Source: Oscillospiraceae bacterium
Lineage (GTDB): Bacteria; Bacillota; Clostridia; Oscillospirales; Ruminococcaceae
Assembly: GCA_017462785.1 (NCBI GenBank)
Contig: JAFTQJ010000053.1
Span: 1-59,092, forward strand
DNA: 59,092 nt
Direction of reading: 5' to 3'
Shown in pieces: positions 26,721-35,379 of this stretch. A program made the position numbers and the translations under genes. The notes under the pieces were generated by a model. That model was not told the DNA's origin. It ran no database searches and was given only the letters and a program-made list of their open reading frames with translations. Positions within the stretch are counted from its first letter, which is position 1; every line of letters begins with the position of its first letter.

Positions 26721-28369
26721 ACAAACCAAAAATCGGACAATTCCTGAAATCCAATCTGAAAAATATCATCTTCATCCTGCTGATACTCGCATTCACAGTC
26801 TGCTGTGCAATCAATGCCCCCATCACCGGTGCGGTCGGAACGCTCTGGGCACTGCTTCCGCCCGTTGTGGCGATCGGTCTGGCACTGATGACGAAAGAAG
26901 TCTATTCTTCGCTCTTTGTCGGCATCCTGACCGGCGGCGTGATCTATGCGGCGGCGTCCCAAAGCGGCTTTGAGGGCATGTTCACCGCCATTGTACAGGA
27001 GGGCTTCATCTCCAATCTGGCGGATTCCTACAATGTCGGCATCCTGATCTTTCTGGTCGTTCTCGGCATCATCGTTGTACTGATGAACAAAGCCGGCGGC
27101 AGCAGAGCCTACGGCGAATGGGCATCGACCCACATCAAGAGCCGTGCAGGTGCCTGTCTTTCCACGTTCCTGCTCGGTGTCCTGATCTTCGTGGATGACT
27201 ATTTCAACTGCCTGACCGTCGGTTCTGTAATGCGTCCCGTCACGGACAAGTTCAAGGTATCACGCTCCAAGCTTGCCTATCTGATTGACTCCACAGCCGC
27301 CCCCATCTGCATCATTGCCCCGATCTCCTCATGGGCAGCAGCGGTCAGCGGTACGGTGGACAGCGTGAACGGCATCCAGCTTTTCATCAGCACCATTCCC
27401 TATAACCTCTACGCCCTCCTGACGCTCCTGATGGTCGTATTCATCGCCCTCACCGGTCTGGACTACGGCTCCATGAAGCTGCACGAAATGAATGCTGAGA
27501 AAGGCGACCTCTTCACCACCAGAAGCACCGCCTACGACAAGGACGATACCCCTGCACATTCCAAGGGAAAAGTCATTGATCTGGTTCTTCCGGTCGTGAT
27601 CCTGATCGTTCTCTGTGTGGTCGGCATGGTCTACACCGGCGGTCTGTTCGACGGTACAAACTTCATTGACGCTTTTGCAGGATGTGACGCAGCCTATGGT
27701 CTGTCCCTTGGCTCCATGGGTGCCCTGATCGTCATCATCCTCTACTACCTCTGCCGCCGTGTGCTCACATTCGGCGAATGCATGGACTCCATCGCAGCTG
27801 GCTTCAAGCAGATGGTGCCCGCCATCCTGATCCTGACCTTTGCATGGACCCTCAAGAGCATGACCAACATGCTTGAAGCCGGCACCTTCGTTTCCGGCAT
27901 CGTGGAAAGTGCAACCGCCATCCGTATCCTTCTGCCGCTGCTGCTCTTTGTGGTTGCGATCGGTCTTGCCTTTGCAACCGGTACATCATGGGGTACCTTC
28001 GGCATCCTGATCCCGATCGTGACGAGCGTGTTCTCTGCGGAGATCGCAGACGCAGCCGGAACCGGAACGATCCCTGCCATGGTCATCATCTGCATTTCCG
28101 CATGCCTTGCAGGTGCGGTCTGCGGCGACCATTGTTCACCGATCTCCGACACCACCATCATGGCATCCACCGGAGCACAGTGCGACCATGTGAACCATGT
28201 ATCCACGCAGCTTCCCTACGCCCTGACCGTTGCAGCCGTGAGTGCCGCAGGTTATCTGCTCGCCGGCTTTGTACAGAATGTGTTCGCAGTCCTCGGCTTC
28301 TCCATCGTTCTGATGCTCGCAGTACTCCTTGTGCTCCGTTATGTGCAGAATCGGAAAACTGTAAAATAA
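26717..28369 (+). CDS. NhaC-family Na+/H+ antiporter-like transporter
   Basis: 550 residues with about twelve helices. Conserved NhaC-like motifs: FVDDYFNCLTVGSVMRPVTD, APICIIAPISSWAAAVSG, FATGTSWGTFGILIPI and GDHCSPISDTTIMAS. This subgroup includes sodium/proton antiporters and amino-acid exchangers, so the substrate is open. Coupled by ATGA overlap to the EamA gene; together they could form an efflux or ion-homeostasis unit. Confidence 0.88.
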   Translation: MNKPKIGQFLKSNLKNIIFILLILAFTVCCAINAPITGAVGTLWALLPPVVAIGLALMTKEVYSSLFVGILTGGVIYAAASQSGFEGMFTAIVQEGFISNLADSYNVGILIFLVVLGIIVVLMNKAGGSRAYGEWASTHIKSRAGACLSTFLLGVLIFVDDYFNCLTVGSVMRPVTDKFKVSRSKLAYLIDSTAAPICIIAPISSWAAAVSGTVDSVNGIQLFISTIPYNLYALLTLLMVVFIALTGLDYGSMKLHEMNAEKGDLFTTRSTAYDKDDTPAHSKGKVIDLVLPVVILIVLCVVGMVYTGGLFDGTNFIDAFAGCDAAYGLSLGSMGALIVIILYYLCRRVLTFGECMDSIAAGFKQMVPAILILTFAWTLKSMTNMLEAGTFVSGIVESATAIRILLPLLLFVVAIGLAFATGTSWGTFGILIPIVTSVFSAEIADAAGTGTIPAMVIICISACLAGAVCGDHCSPISDTTIMASTGAQCDHVNHVSTQLPYALTVAAVSAAGYLLAGFVQNVFAVLGFSIVLMLAVLLVLRYVQNRKTVK

Positions 28370-28381
28370 ACGCAATCACCA

Positions 28382-28410
28382 GCCGCCGCAGCAATGCGGC
28401 GGTACTTTTC
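28382..28410 (+). terminator. Hairpin between nhaC-like gene and fruK
   Basis: GCCGCCGCA (28382-28390) pairs with TGCGGCGG (28395-28402), then TACTTTTC. Moderate U-run, so possibly leaky into the kinase gene, which has no evident own promoter. Confidence 0.65.
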
Positions 28411-28427
28411 AGAGAAAGGAATCCATC

Positions 28428-29333
28428 ATGATCTATACAGTCACTTTTAATCCAGCCATTGACTATGTGGTGCATACCAGCGGCATGCAGCTTGGCATGG
28501 TCAACCGCACACAGAAAGAGGCGCTATACATCGGCGGCAAGGGCATCAACGTGTCCTTCGTCCTCAAGGAACTTGGCATTCCCTCCAAAGCCCTCGGCTT
28601 CACCGCCGGTTTCACGGGCGAAGCGATCGAACGGGGCGTGCAGGAAAAGGGAATTGAAGCGGATTTTATCCAGCTTCCTGAGGGCTTTTCACGCATCAAT
28701 CTTAAGATCCATGCCGCCGAGGAAACCGAGCTGAACGGGCAGGGCCCCCGTATTACGGAAGAAGCATTTGCACAGCTCCTGCTAAAGCTCGATGCACTCA
28801 CGGCAGGCGACACCCTCGTGCTTGCCGGCAGCATCCCGAACACGCTCCCAGCCGATGTCTATGAACAGATCCTCCGCCGCCTTTCCGGAAAGCACCTCCG
28901 CATTGCCGTGGATGCTTCCGGCGAACTCCTGCGGCGTGTGCTGCCCTACAAGCCCTTTCTCATCAAGCCTAACCATCACGAGCTGGGTGAGCTGTTCGGC
29001 GTGACACTCACGCAGACGGAGGAGATCGCAGTTTATGCTGGAAAATTGCAGGAAATGGGAGCACGGAACGTCCTCGTTTCGAGAGCCGGTGAGGGGGCAG
29101 TCCTCCTTGATGCAAATGGTCAGCTCCATGTCTGCGGTGTCTGCAAGGGCACAGTGAAAAACTCGGTCGGGGCAGGGGACTCCATGCTTGCCGGATTCCT
29201 CGCAGGACTTGAAAGCGGCGATTACGCCCACGCTCTCCGCCTCGGCACAGCCGCCGGCGGTGCAACCGCATTTTCGGACGGGCTTGCAAAAGGGGAGGAG
29301 GTATTCCGTTTACTGGAAGAGCTGCAAGCATGA
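28428..29333 (+). CDS. fruK: 1-phosphofructokinase (PfkB family)
   Basis: 301 residues. The start MIYTVTFNPAIDYVV and GGKGINVSFVLKELG are typical of the FruK/LacC branch. The active-site block NSVGAGDSMLAGFLAG carries the anion-hole glycines and catalytic Asp. It would convert fructose-1-phosphate to fructose-1,6-bisphosphate; tagatose-6-phosphate kinase is the close alternative. No fructose PTS or FruR gene adjoins it, so the source of substrate is unclear. AGAAAGGA precedes the ATG. Confidence 0.85.
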   Translation: MIYTVTFNPAIDYVVHTSGMQLGMVNRTQKEALYIGGKGINVSFVLKELGIPSKALGFTAGFTGEAIERGVQEKGIEADFIQLPEGFSRINLKIHAAEETELNGQGPRITEEAFAQLLLKLDALTAGDTLVLAGSIPNTLPADVYEQILRRLSGKHLRIAVDASGELLRRVLPYKPFLIKPNHHELGELFGVTLTQTEEIAVYAGKLQEMGARNVLVSRAGEGAVLLDANGQLHVCGVCKGTVKNSVGAGDSMLAGFLAGLESGDYAHALRLGTAAGGATAFSDGLAKGEEVFRLLEELQA

Positions 29334-29340
29334 TGCACAA

Positions 29341-29375
29341 AAATCCCTGCATTCTCAGAATGCAGGGATCTTTCG
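29341..29375. terminator. Bidirectional terminator between fruK and tyrS
   Basis: ATCCCTGCATTCT (29343-29355) pairs with AGAATGCAGGGAT (29357-29369). T-rich flanks occur on both strands, matching the convergent genes. Confidence 0.9.
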
Positions 29376-29385
29376 TTGATACCAG

Positions 29386-30603
29386 TTATGCCAGTACCAC
29401 CTTATGGAATACCTTCTTGCCCTTCTTGATGATGACTTCACCGTCAACAGCGATCATGGCATTGGGGTCTGTGACCTTTTCGTTGTTCACGCTCACGCCG
29501 CCCTGCTGGACAAGTCGTCTGCCCTCGGACTTTGTGGGGATGAGCTTTGCAGCAAGCATCATGTCCAGAATGTTCATTGCACCGTCGGTGAGCTGGTCAG
29601 CGGTCAGCTCAGTGGTCGGCATGTTGTCGGAATTGCCGCCGCCTGCGAATACTGCCTTTGCAGCCTCCAGAGCCTTCTTTGCTTCCTCCTCGCCATGTAC
29701 GAGAGCTGTCAGCTCATATGCAAGGATTTCCTTTGCCTTGTTGAATGCTGCACCTTCCATGGTCTTTTCCATCTCCTCGATCTCCTCGATCGGAACGAAA
29801 GTCAGCATCTTCAGGCACTTGATGACGTCAGCATCCGCAACATTTCTCCAGTACTGGAAGAAATCATAGGGACTTGTCTTTTCGGGATCCAGCCATACTG
29901 CACCCTTTTCGGTCTTGCCCATCTTCTTGCCCTCGGAGTTGAGCAGGAGCGTGATGGTCATTGCATACGCATCCTTGCCCAGCTTTCTGCGGATCAGCTC
30001 CGTACCGCCGAGCATATTTGCCCACTGGTCATCGCCGCCGAACTGCATGTTGCAGCCGTACTTCTGGAACAGTTCGAGGAAGTCATAGCTCTGCATGATC
30101 ATGTAGTTGAATTCGAGGAAGGTCAGACCTCTCTCCATTCTCTGCTTGTAGCACTCATGGGAGAGCATTCTGTTGACGCTGAAATGTGCACCGACATCAC
30201 GCAGCAGCTCCACATAGTTCAGGTTCATCAGCCAGTCCGCATTGTTTACGATGATCGCCTTGTCATCTGCAAAGTCGATGAAACGGCTCATCTGCTTCTT
30301 GAAGCATTCTACATTGTGCTGAATGGTTTCGAGGGTCATCATTTTACGCATGTCTGTCTTGCCGGACGGGTCGCCGATCATTGCAGTACCGCCGCCGATC
30401 AGAACGATGGGCTTGTTGCCAGCCATCTGGAGTCTTTTCATCAGGCACATTGCCATGAAGTGACCTACATGCAGACTGTCCGCTGTCGGATCAAAGCCGA
30501 TGTAGAAAGTCGCTTTGCCCTCGTTGATCAGTTCCTTGATCTCTTCTTCGTCTGTCAGCTGTGCCAGCAGACCTCTTCTTTGCAGTTCTTCAAATACAGT
30601 CAT
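29386..30603 (-). CDS. tyrS: Tyrosyl-tRNA synthetase
   Basis: 405-residue class I synthetase charging tRNA-Tyr. [14 protein letters not shown] is the HIGH-type motif, [10 protein letters not shown] the KMSKS loop, and [13 protein letters not shown] binds tyrosine. The C-terminus is an S4-like RNA-binding domain ([19 protein letters not shown]). AAAGGAG lies 8 bp before the ATG at 30603; a longer in-frame reading to 30684 runs through the upstream gene's end and is rejected. It is expressed from a T-box-controlled promoter, with a small membrane gene in between. Confidence 0.97.
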   Translation of the reverse strand: MTVFEELQRRGLLAQLTDEEEIKELINEGKATFYIGFDPTADSLHVGHFMAMCLMKRLQMAGNKPIVLIGGGTAMIGDPSGKTDMRKMMTLETIQHNVECFKKQMSRFIDFADDKAIIVNNADWLMNLNYVELLRDVGAHFSVNRMLSHECYKQRMERGLTFLEFNYMIMQSYDFLELFQKYGCNMQFGGDDQWANMLGGTELIRRKLGKDAYAMTITLLLNSEGKKMGKTEKGAVWLDPEKTSPYDFFQYWRNVADADVIKCLKMLTFVPIEEIEEMEKTMEGAAFNKAKEILAYELTALVHGEEEAKKALEAAKAVFAGGGNSDNMPTTELTADQLTDGAMNILDMMLAAKLIPTKSEGRRLVQQGGVSVNNEKVTDPNAMIAVDGEVIIKKGKKVFHKVVLA

Positions 30604-30625
30604 TGTTTTTACTCCTTTATGTATA

Positions 30626-30907
30626 TTAAATATTAGACAAAATATAAACGGCAAGTGCAAACAAGATAAGACTGGCTGCACCATAAACCGCAGTCACACC
30701 GTTCATTAAGAATTGGCGTGTTCCTTTTTGGGGTTCTTTTTCATATAATCCCATGATTTTCAGAGTCAGAAAGGGCAGTACAAAGGATATGCCGCACAGC
30801 AGCAGGGAACACCACAATGCCAACTCGTATCCGAAGTACATTTCGAAAACAAAGTATCCAAAAAAATACTCCGAAAGCAGTACAATAAAGAACGTAATTG
30901 GATTCAC
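30626..30907 (-). CDS. Small membrane protein between the T-box and tyrS
   Basis: Unrecognised 93-residue protein, probable start GTG at 30907 with GGAGGT (30918-30913) 5 bp ahead. Three hydrophobic helices: [37 protein letters not shown] and a C-terminal [17 protein letters not shown], with a basic loop (EKEPQKGTR). Its ribosome site starts right after the T-box terminator, and its stop lies 22 bp before tyrS. It should therefore be induced by uncharged tRNA-Tyr together with tyrS. A role linked to tyrosine is only inference. A longer reading into the T-box is rejected. Confidence 0.65.
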   Translation of the reverse strand: MNPITFFIVLLSEYFFGYFVFEMYFGYELALWCSLLLCGISFVLPFLTLKIMGLYEKEPQKGTRQFLMNGVTAVYGAASLILFALAVYILSNI

Positions 30908-30919
30908 AGCACACCTCCC

Positions 30920-31166
30920 AAAAGAAAACCGCCCCCTGCCAAAAAGCAGAGGACGATCGTGTTCGTGGTACCACCTCAGTTTGTCATTTCCGAAGAAATA
31001 ACCTCTTGGTGCGGTAACGTGCACCACTCCGTATCTCCCTACTGCGGTTCAGGAGATCCGCTCCGAAATGTATTTCCCGTAGTTCGCTTAATCCCTCACA
31101 CCAGCCGGAATCTCTCTGAAAGCGAATGATACGGTACTTCTTTTCTTCCCTGCGTTTCTCTTATTT
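30920..31166 (-). promoter_or_regulatory. Tyrosine T-box riboswitch
   Basis: Leader that senses uncharged tRNA-Tyr. Minus-strand landmarks: AG-bulge-like CAGAGAGAT and the GGTGTGAG distal loop of stem I; tyrosine codons TAC at 31081-31079 and 31072-31070 as specifier candidates; and T-box core AGGTGGTACCACG near 30983-30963. The core's UGGU suits a tRNA with discriminator A. The terminator CCTCTGC/GCAGGGG (30952-30933) is followed by TTTTCTTTT. Downstream are the small membrane gene and tyrS. Confidence 0.93.
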
Positions 31167-31172
31167 TTTTAT

Positions 31173-31201
31173 AGTATACCATAGATTTCCCCATTTGTCA
31201 A
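31173..31201 (-). promoter_or_regulatory. Promoter of the T-box transcript
   Basis: Minus strand TTGACA (31201-31196), 17 bp, TATACT (31178-31173). Predicted start near 31166. Confidence 0.9.
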
Positions 31202-31230
31202 GGGCAAAACTGTCTGAATTTCAGGAAATT

Positions 31231-32421
31231 TTATACAGAACCCTGTGCAGATTTCCGTTCTTTTCTGTACAATGCGATGCCGGCAAGCAGAATGACCGGA
31301 AAAACCGTGCCCGCAAGGATGCCGGAATGCAGGTTTTCTCCTGCTGCATCCGTCACAAAACCCACCAGTGTCGGACCGCCGGCACAGCCCACATCACCGG
31401 CAAGAGCGAGCAGTGCAAACATTCCGGCACCGCCCCTCCGCAGGGATGCAGCCGCAAGGCTGAACACCCCCGGCCAGAGGATCCCGACAGAAAAACCGCA
31501 GATGCCGCAGCCAACCAGACCGAGCAGGGGAATTTCCGAAAGCCCCGTCAGCAGGTAGGCAAACACGCAGAGGATGCCGCTTGCAAGAATGAATTTCAGC
31601 AGGTCGATGCGTTCCCCGAATTTTCCGTACAGCAGTCTTGCCGTGCCCATCAGCAGTGCGAACATCATCGGGCCTGCAAGATCACCCATCGCCTTGCTGA
31701 TGCCGAACGCCTTTTCCACGAACGCCGAAGCCCACTGGCTCACCGAAAGCTCGCAGGCTCCTGCACAGCCCATCAGCAGGAGAAAGATCCAGAACAGCCT
31801 GTTTTGAAACAGCTCACGCATGGTCATTGCGGATTCATTTTCGTCCAGCAGGGAAGTGATCGGCACTTTCAGAAAGAGGATGCCGTTCACTGCCGGAATG
31901 CATGCCCAGACCAGTGCAGGGATCCTCCAGTTTTCGATCCCGAACAAAAGGAAAAACAGAGTCGAAAGCAGCACTACGCCAGCCTGCCCCCAGCAGTAGA
32001 AGGAATGCAGCATGCTCATGGTCTTTTCCTTGTGCTCGGTCGGACATGCCTCCACGATCGGGCTGACCAGCACCTCCAGCAAGCCGCCGCCGACAGCGTA
32101 GATGATGACGGAAAGCAGCAGCCCGATGTAGGCATCCGGCAGGAGCTGCGGCAGAAAAGTCAGACCGGCAAGTCCGGCAGCCGCTGTAAAATGAGCTGCC
32201 ACGATCCCACGCCGGTACCCGATCTTCTCAACATAGCTTGCCGAAATCAGATCCACAGTGAACTGCACAGCAAAATTGACCGTGATCAGGGAAGTGATCT
32301 GCGGCAGCGAAAGCCCCAGCTCCGCTTGCAGCGTCAGAAAAAGCAGCGGCACAAAATTGTTGACGATCGCCTGCACAATGTAGCCAACAAAACAGCACCG
32401 GACAGTATGTGTATGATTCAT
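31231..32421 (-). CDS. MFS transporter
   Basis: 396 residues with about twelve hydrophobic helices in two halves (N-terminal YIVQAIVNNFVPLLFLTLQ; the second half restarts near MTMRELFQNRLFWIFLLLMG). It resembles the sugar/drug MFS carriers of Firmicutes; the substrate is not predictable. AAAGGAG precedes the ATG at 32421. It lies downstream of the class B sortase on the same strand, with a weak hairpin between. Confidence 0.85.
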   Translation of the reverse strand: MNHTHTVRCCFVGYIVQAIVNNFVPLLFLTLQAELGLSLPQITSLITVNFAVQFTVDLISASYVEKIGYRRGIVAAHFTAAAGLAGLTFLPQLLPDAYIGLLLSVIIYAVGGGLLEVLVSPIVEACPTEHKEKTMSMLHSFYCWGQAGVVLLSTLFFLLFGIENWRIPALVWACIPAVNGILFLKVPITSLLDENESAMTMRELFQNRLFWIFLLLMGCAGACELSVSQWASAFVEKAFGISKAMGDLAGPMMFALLMGTARLLYGKFGERIDLLKFILASGILCVFAYLLTGLSEIPLLGLVGCGICGFSVGILWPGVFSLAAASLRRGGAGMFALLALAGDVGCAGGPTLVGFVTDAAGENLHSGILAGTVFPVILLAGIALYRKERKSAQGSV

Positions 32422-32442
32422 AAAATGCTCCTTTCCAGAAGA

Positions 32443-32465
32443 ATGCCCCGCATGAAGCGGGGCAT
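32443..32465. terminator. GC-rich hairpin between sortase and MFS genes
   Basis: ATGCCCCGC (32443-32451) pairs with GCGGGGCAT (32457-32465). Neither strand has a good T-run, so termination would be weak. Confidence 0.45.
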
Positions 32466-32471
32466 GTGGTA

Positions 32472-33326
32472 TTATCGCTCACCGATGCACTGTGCAAAGA
32501 GGATGCAACGCATTCCGTCATTTGCACCGGAATTGCAGGTCTGGAGGCTGATGATGCGGTCTTTTCCGTATTCCGGAAGCTTTTCCGCATCTCCGTACCA
32601 GACATCGGAGGTTTCATAGATGTTCTGCACGAACCATTCAAATTTCGGGCGTGTCATATTCACGCAGTTCCAGTAATCGAACTCCGCACCCGCTTCACCG
32701 TAGAGGACATTCAGCGAAAGTGCCTTGTAGAGGTAACGCTTGCCGAGCGTGGCAACCTCAAAATAGAGGTGCTCATTGCCCCATTCCGCATCCTTGTAGT
32801 ACTTCACCGCATGGAACATGGTGCCGTTTCCCATGTTGTGTCCATAGAGCAGGGAATTCTGACTCAGCGGAATATTGCACTGGTAATCGGCAAAAATACA
32901 GCCGCTGAAGCTGTACTGCCCCTGCCAGTTCTTGTCCATATAGTAGGCATTGTCACTGTACTGCACGACCGGATAATTGATGGGCGTGTCCTGGATGTAC
33001 ACCCAGCCGATCACATCGGGATTGACTGCATGGTGATCCTGCACCTTCTGCAGGTCGATCTGCATTTCATAGGTGATCGGTTCCGTCGGAGGTTCGGTGG
33101 GCGGCTCCGTCGGCGGATCGGTTTCCTTGAAGAAAATGGATTCCTCCGGATGGGCTTCCGCTGTGACACAGTGCACCGGAAACGGCTCCTCCTCCTGATG
33201 GAGATAAAGGAACAGTCCCACGATTCCGCCGCCCGACAGAAGTCCTGCCAGCACGGAAAGGAGGATCGTCCGCACGGATGGTAATTTTTTCTTTTTCGGG
33301 GTTTTCTGCTGTTCTTCGTTGTTCAT
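32472..33326 (-). CDS. Class B sortase (second copy)
   Basis: 284 residues. A short basic tail (TPKKKKLPSVRT) and one membrane helix (LLSVLAGLLSGGGIVGLFLY) precede a TEPPTEPPTEP spacer and the sortase domain. The catalytic His is in LYGHNMGNGTMF and Cys in ISLQTCNSGANDGMR; an Arg follows in that block. It lacks the acidic tail of the sortase at 3320 and is much shorter. It likely anchors or links surface proteins; no sorting-signal substrate is adjacent. Two different SrtB proteins suggest separate substrates. Confidence 0.92.
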   Translation of the reverse strand: MNNEEQQKTPKKKKLPSVRTILLSVLAGLLSGGGIVGLFLYLHQEEEPFPVHCVTAEAHPEESIFFKETDPPTEPPTEPPTEPITYEMQIDLQKVQDHHAVNPDVIGWVYIQDTPINYPVVQYSDNAYYMDKNWQGQYSFSGCIFADYQCNIPLSQNSLLYGHNMGNGTMFHAVKYYKDAEWGNEHLYFEVATLGKRYLYKALSLNVLYGEAGAEFDYWNCVNMTRPKFEWFVQNIYETSDVWYGDAEKLPEYGKDRIISLQTCNSGANDGMRCILFAQCIGER

Positions 33327-33456
33327 GGTATCGCCTCGATCATCTGGGATAGGTCATGCAAAAATGCACACTATTGCAATAATTATACTAAAAATGCTGC
33401 ATTTTGTCAAGTGCTTCCGGCTCACATTTCTGAATATTTTGTGAACAATGCACAAA

Positions 33457-33488
33457 GAAAGCTCCGGCACGAGTCCGGAGCTTTTCTT
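33457..33488 (-). terminator. Terminator of the SASP gene
   Basis: AAAGCTCCGG (33458-33467) pairs with CCGGAGCTTT (33475-33484). On the minus strand the hairpin ends in a T-rich TTTCTTTG. Confidence 0.8.
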
Positions 33489-33506
33489 GTTGGGATCGGA
33501 AGATCG

Positions 33507-33686
33507 TTACTGCATCTTATATGCGTCGATCATCTTCTTGACCATCTGACCGCCGATGGAACCAGCCTGTCTTGCAGTCAGGTCACCGTTGTAGCCCTGC
33601 TTGAGGGTAACGCCTACTTCGTTAGCAGACTCCATCTTGAAACGCTCCATTGCCTCTTTGCCCTTCTGTGTGAATTCGCCCTTCAT
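33507..33686 (-). CDS. Alpha/beta-type small acid-soluble spore protein
   Basis: 59-residue protein read directly from the minus strand, ATG at 33686 with GGAG upstream and TAA at 33507. It carries the family signature: EVGVTLKQGYNGDLTARQAG, preceded by the ESAN cleavage-site type motif and followed by SIGGQMVKKMIDAY. These proteins coat and protect spore DNA. The gene is monocistronic with its own terminator. It is direct evidence that the organism has, or recently had, endospore formation. Expression by sigma-G is expected from the family. Confidence 0.95.
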   Translation of the reverse strand: MKGEFTQKGKEAMERFKMESANEVGVTLKQGYNGDLTARQAGSIGGQMVKKMIDAYKMQ

Positions 33687-33865
33687 AACAATTCTCCTTT
33701 TATTGAAAAGTTTTTTTCGATTTGTTCAGTGCAGCTTTCCGCTGCAAAAGTAGTATGAGCAAACGCACAGGAATTATCATAGGGAATTTGTGGTCAAAAT
33801 ATTTTTCAGCGGACGCTTTTCTTTTCATGCCGGATGTGCTATAATGAGAAAAAGGAGGAATTTTT

Positions 33866-34456
33866 ATGAAATGCAAACACTGCGGAAAACCAATGGTAAT
33901 GTATGAGGACGAATTCATCAGAGATTTCAGCTGTGAAGCATGCGGCGAATCCGTCCGGTTCTGCATGCTTTGCAAAGCCGAGGCAGTGAGCAGGACGGAG
34001 CAGCATGACGGATATGTGAATGCAGGCGTGTATTGTCCGCAATGCAGAAAATGGCTGATGGTCACGAGCCTGCCGGTACTGTCGGAAAAAGAATCCCTGC
34101 AAACCATCAGAAAGGAGATCACCGCACACTGCCTTACCTATGAAAATGTCTATGAGGACTATCCTTTTCACGACCAGAACTGGTGCGTCATCCGCCACAA
34201 AGAAAATAAGAAAATTTTTGCGTGGATCTTCGAGCGAAATGAACAGATCTGGGTGAATCTCAAATGCGATCCCCAGTGGACAAGCTTCTGGAGATCCGCC
34301 TTTCCCTCCGTCATTCCAGCCTACCACCTGAACAAGACCCACTGGAATTCCGTGATCCTCGATGGCAGTATACCGGATCGGGATGTGCACAGGATGGTGC
34401 AGGAGAGCTATGAGCTGACGAAGCCGCATAAAACAAAAGCCGATCAAAGAACATAA
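33866..34456 (+). CDS. Zinc-ribbon protein fused to a MmcQ/YjbR domain
   Basis: 196 residues after AAAGGAGG. The N-terminal 65 residues hold three CxxC pairs (CKHCGK, CEACGE with CMLC, and CPQC), a metal-binding ribbon. Residues 80-185 match the MmcQ/YjbR fold (VNLKCDPQWTSFWRSAFPSV, then HLNKTHWNSVILDGSIPD), a small CyaY-like DNA-binding-type domain of unclear function. The zinc-ribbon fusion is less usual than stand-alone YjbR. A terminator follows. Confidence 0.8.
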   Translation: MKCKHCGKPMVMYEDEFIRDFSCEACGESVRFCMLCKAEAVSRTEQHDGYVNAGVYCPQCRKWLMVTSLPVLSEKESLQTIRKEITAHCLTYENVYEDYPFHDQNWCVIRHKENKKIFAWIFERNEQIWVNLKCDPQWTSFWRSAFPSVIPAYHLNKTHWNSVILDGSIPDRDVHRMVQESYELTKPHKTKADQRT

Positions 34457-34466
34457 CAGCAGAGAA

Positions 34467-34501
34467 AGTTTGCATAGGAGATTTCTATGCAGACTTTTTT
34501 A
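34467..34501 (+). terminator. Terminator after the YjbR-like gene
   Basis: AGTTTGCATAG (34467-34477) pairs with CTATGCAGACT (34485-34495), followed by TTTTT. Confidence 0.88.
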
Positions 34502-34590
34502 TCATATTTGCAAAATGACTGCGAAAAAACAGGCTCTGCTGTGTCTAATAAGTGAAAAGCAAATTTGCAAAGCCGAAAGGAGGGAATCAA

Positions 34591-35123
34591 ATGGGCAACG
34601 ATGCGGATCGCTACCGCCGTTTCCTTGATGGTGATGATGAAGAACTGGTTGTAATCATTGATACCTATTATCAGGGCTTGTCGCTCTATCTGAACAGTAT
34701 TGTGAAAAATATCTGCGAAGCGGAAGAAATCATGCAGGAAACTTTTGTGAAGCTTGCCATCAAAAAACCAAGATTCAATGGAAAAAGCACATTCAAAACA
34801 TGGCTTTACGCCATCGCCCGCAACTGTGCAATGAACTATCTGCGTGAGCGTTCACGCTATGCAGACCGCCCGATCGACGAAGCATTTCAGCTTTCCGATG
34901 AAACAGACATTGAACAGCAGTATCTGATTGAAGAGCGAAAGATTCAGCTGCATTCAGCAATGCAGAAACTGCATTCTATATCGGTGAAGCAACAGCCGCA
35001 GAGATCGCACGGGCATTCGGCATCGAAGCGGCGGACACACCAATTCCCACGGACACTGATGCAGCCGTGCAGACGACACCGGCGAATGAGGTGATTGCCG
35101 GGGAAATGGCAATAGAATCCTAA
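34591..35123 (+). pseudogene. Decayed ECF sigma factor gene
   Basis: The ATG at 34591 has AGGAGG upstream and opens a good ECF sigma-70 region 2 (ICEAEEIMQETFVKLAIKK, FKTWLYAIARNCAMNYLRER) to about 34971. The reading then becomes unrelated (QQPQRSHGHSASKRR) and runs to 35094. In another frame 34965-35123 reads ETAFYIGEATAAEIARAFGI, like the start of a region 4 helix-turn-helix, but with no recognition helix and a foreign tail ending in TAA at 35123. An indel plus loss of part of region 4 is the simplest explanation, so the product probably cannot bind -35 DNA. Confidence 0.65.
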
Positions 35124-35202
35124 GCCCAAGCCGATGAAGGGGAGTGATAAAAAACGGAGGACATGCGGCCAAAGATAAGCTTAATTGAAAAGGAGGATCA
35201 TT

Positions 35203-35379
35203 ATGAAAAAGAAAATTGCGATGATACTGTCACTGGTTCTGGCAGCATCCTCTGCACCGCTGACAGCGTATGCTAATCAGCTGACCGCAATTCCTGCTCA
35301 TGCCATATCCAGTATGAAAAAAATCGCCCCCACCAAGGAGCGATTTTTTGATAACAGCTTTTCGATCAAAGCTTCATAA
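35203..35379 (+). pseudogene. Truncated secreted-protein gene (signal peptide only)
   Basis: AGGAGG precedes an ATG at 35203 that starts a clean signal peptide (KKKIAMILSLVLAASSAPLT, AYA). About 12 residues later the frame runs through a rho-independent hairpin and into the 3' end of the opposite-strand symporter gene. The mature protein has evidently been deleted. With the broken sigma gene upstream it looks like the remains of an ECF-sigma/secreted-protein unit. Confidence 0.6.
35317..35349 (-). terminator. Terminator of the SLC6-type symporter gene
   Basis: AAAAATCGC (35319-35327) pairs with GCGATTTTT (35340-35348); both strands have T-runs, so it can also stop plus-strand transcripts. 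Confidence 0.82.

Noticed and set aside
31126-32619. Plus-strand frame of 497 codons
   Set aside because: Antisense to the MFS transporter and T-box; composition rich in His/Gln/Arg without motifs.
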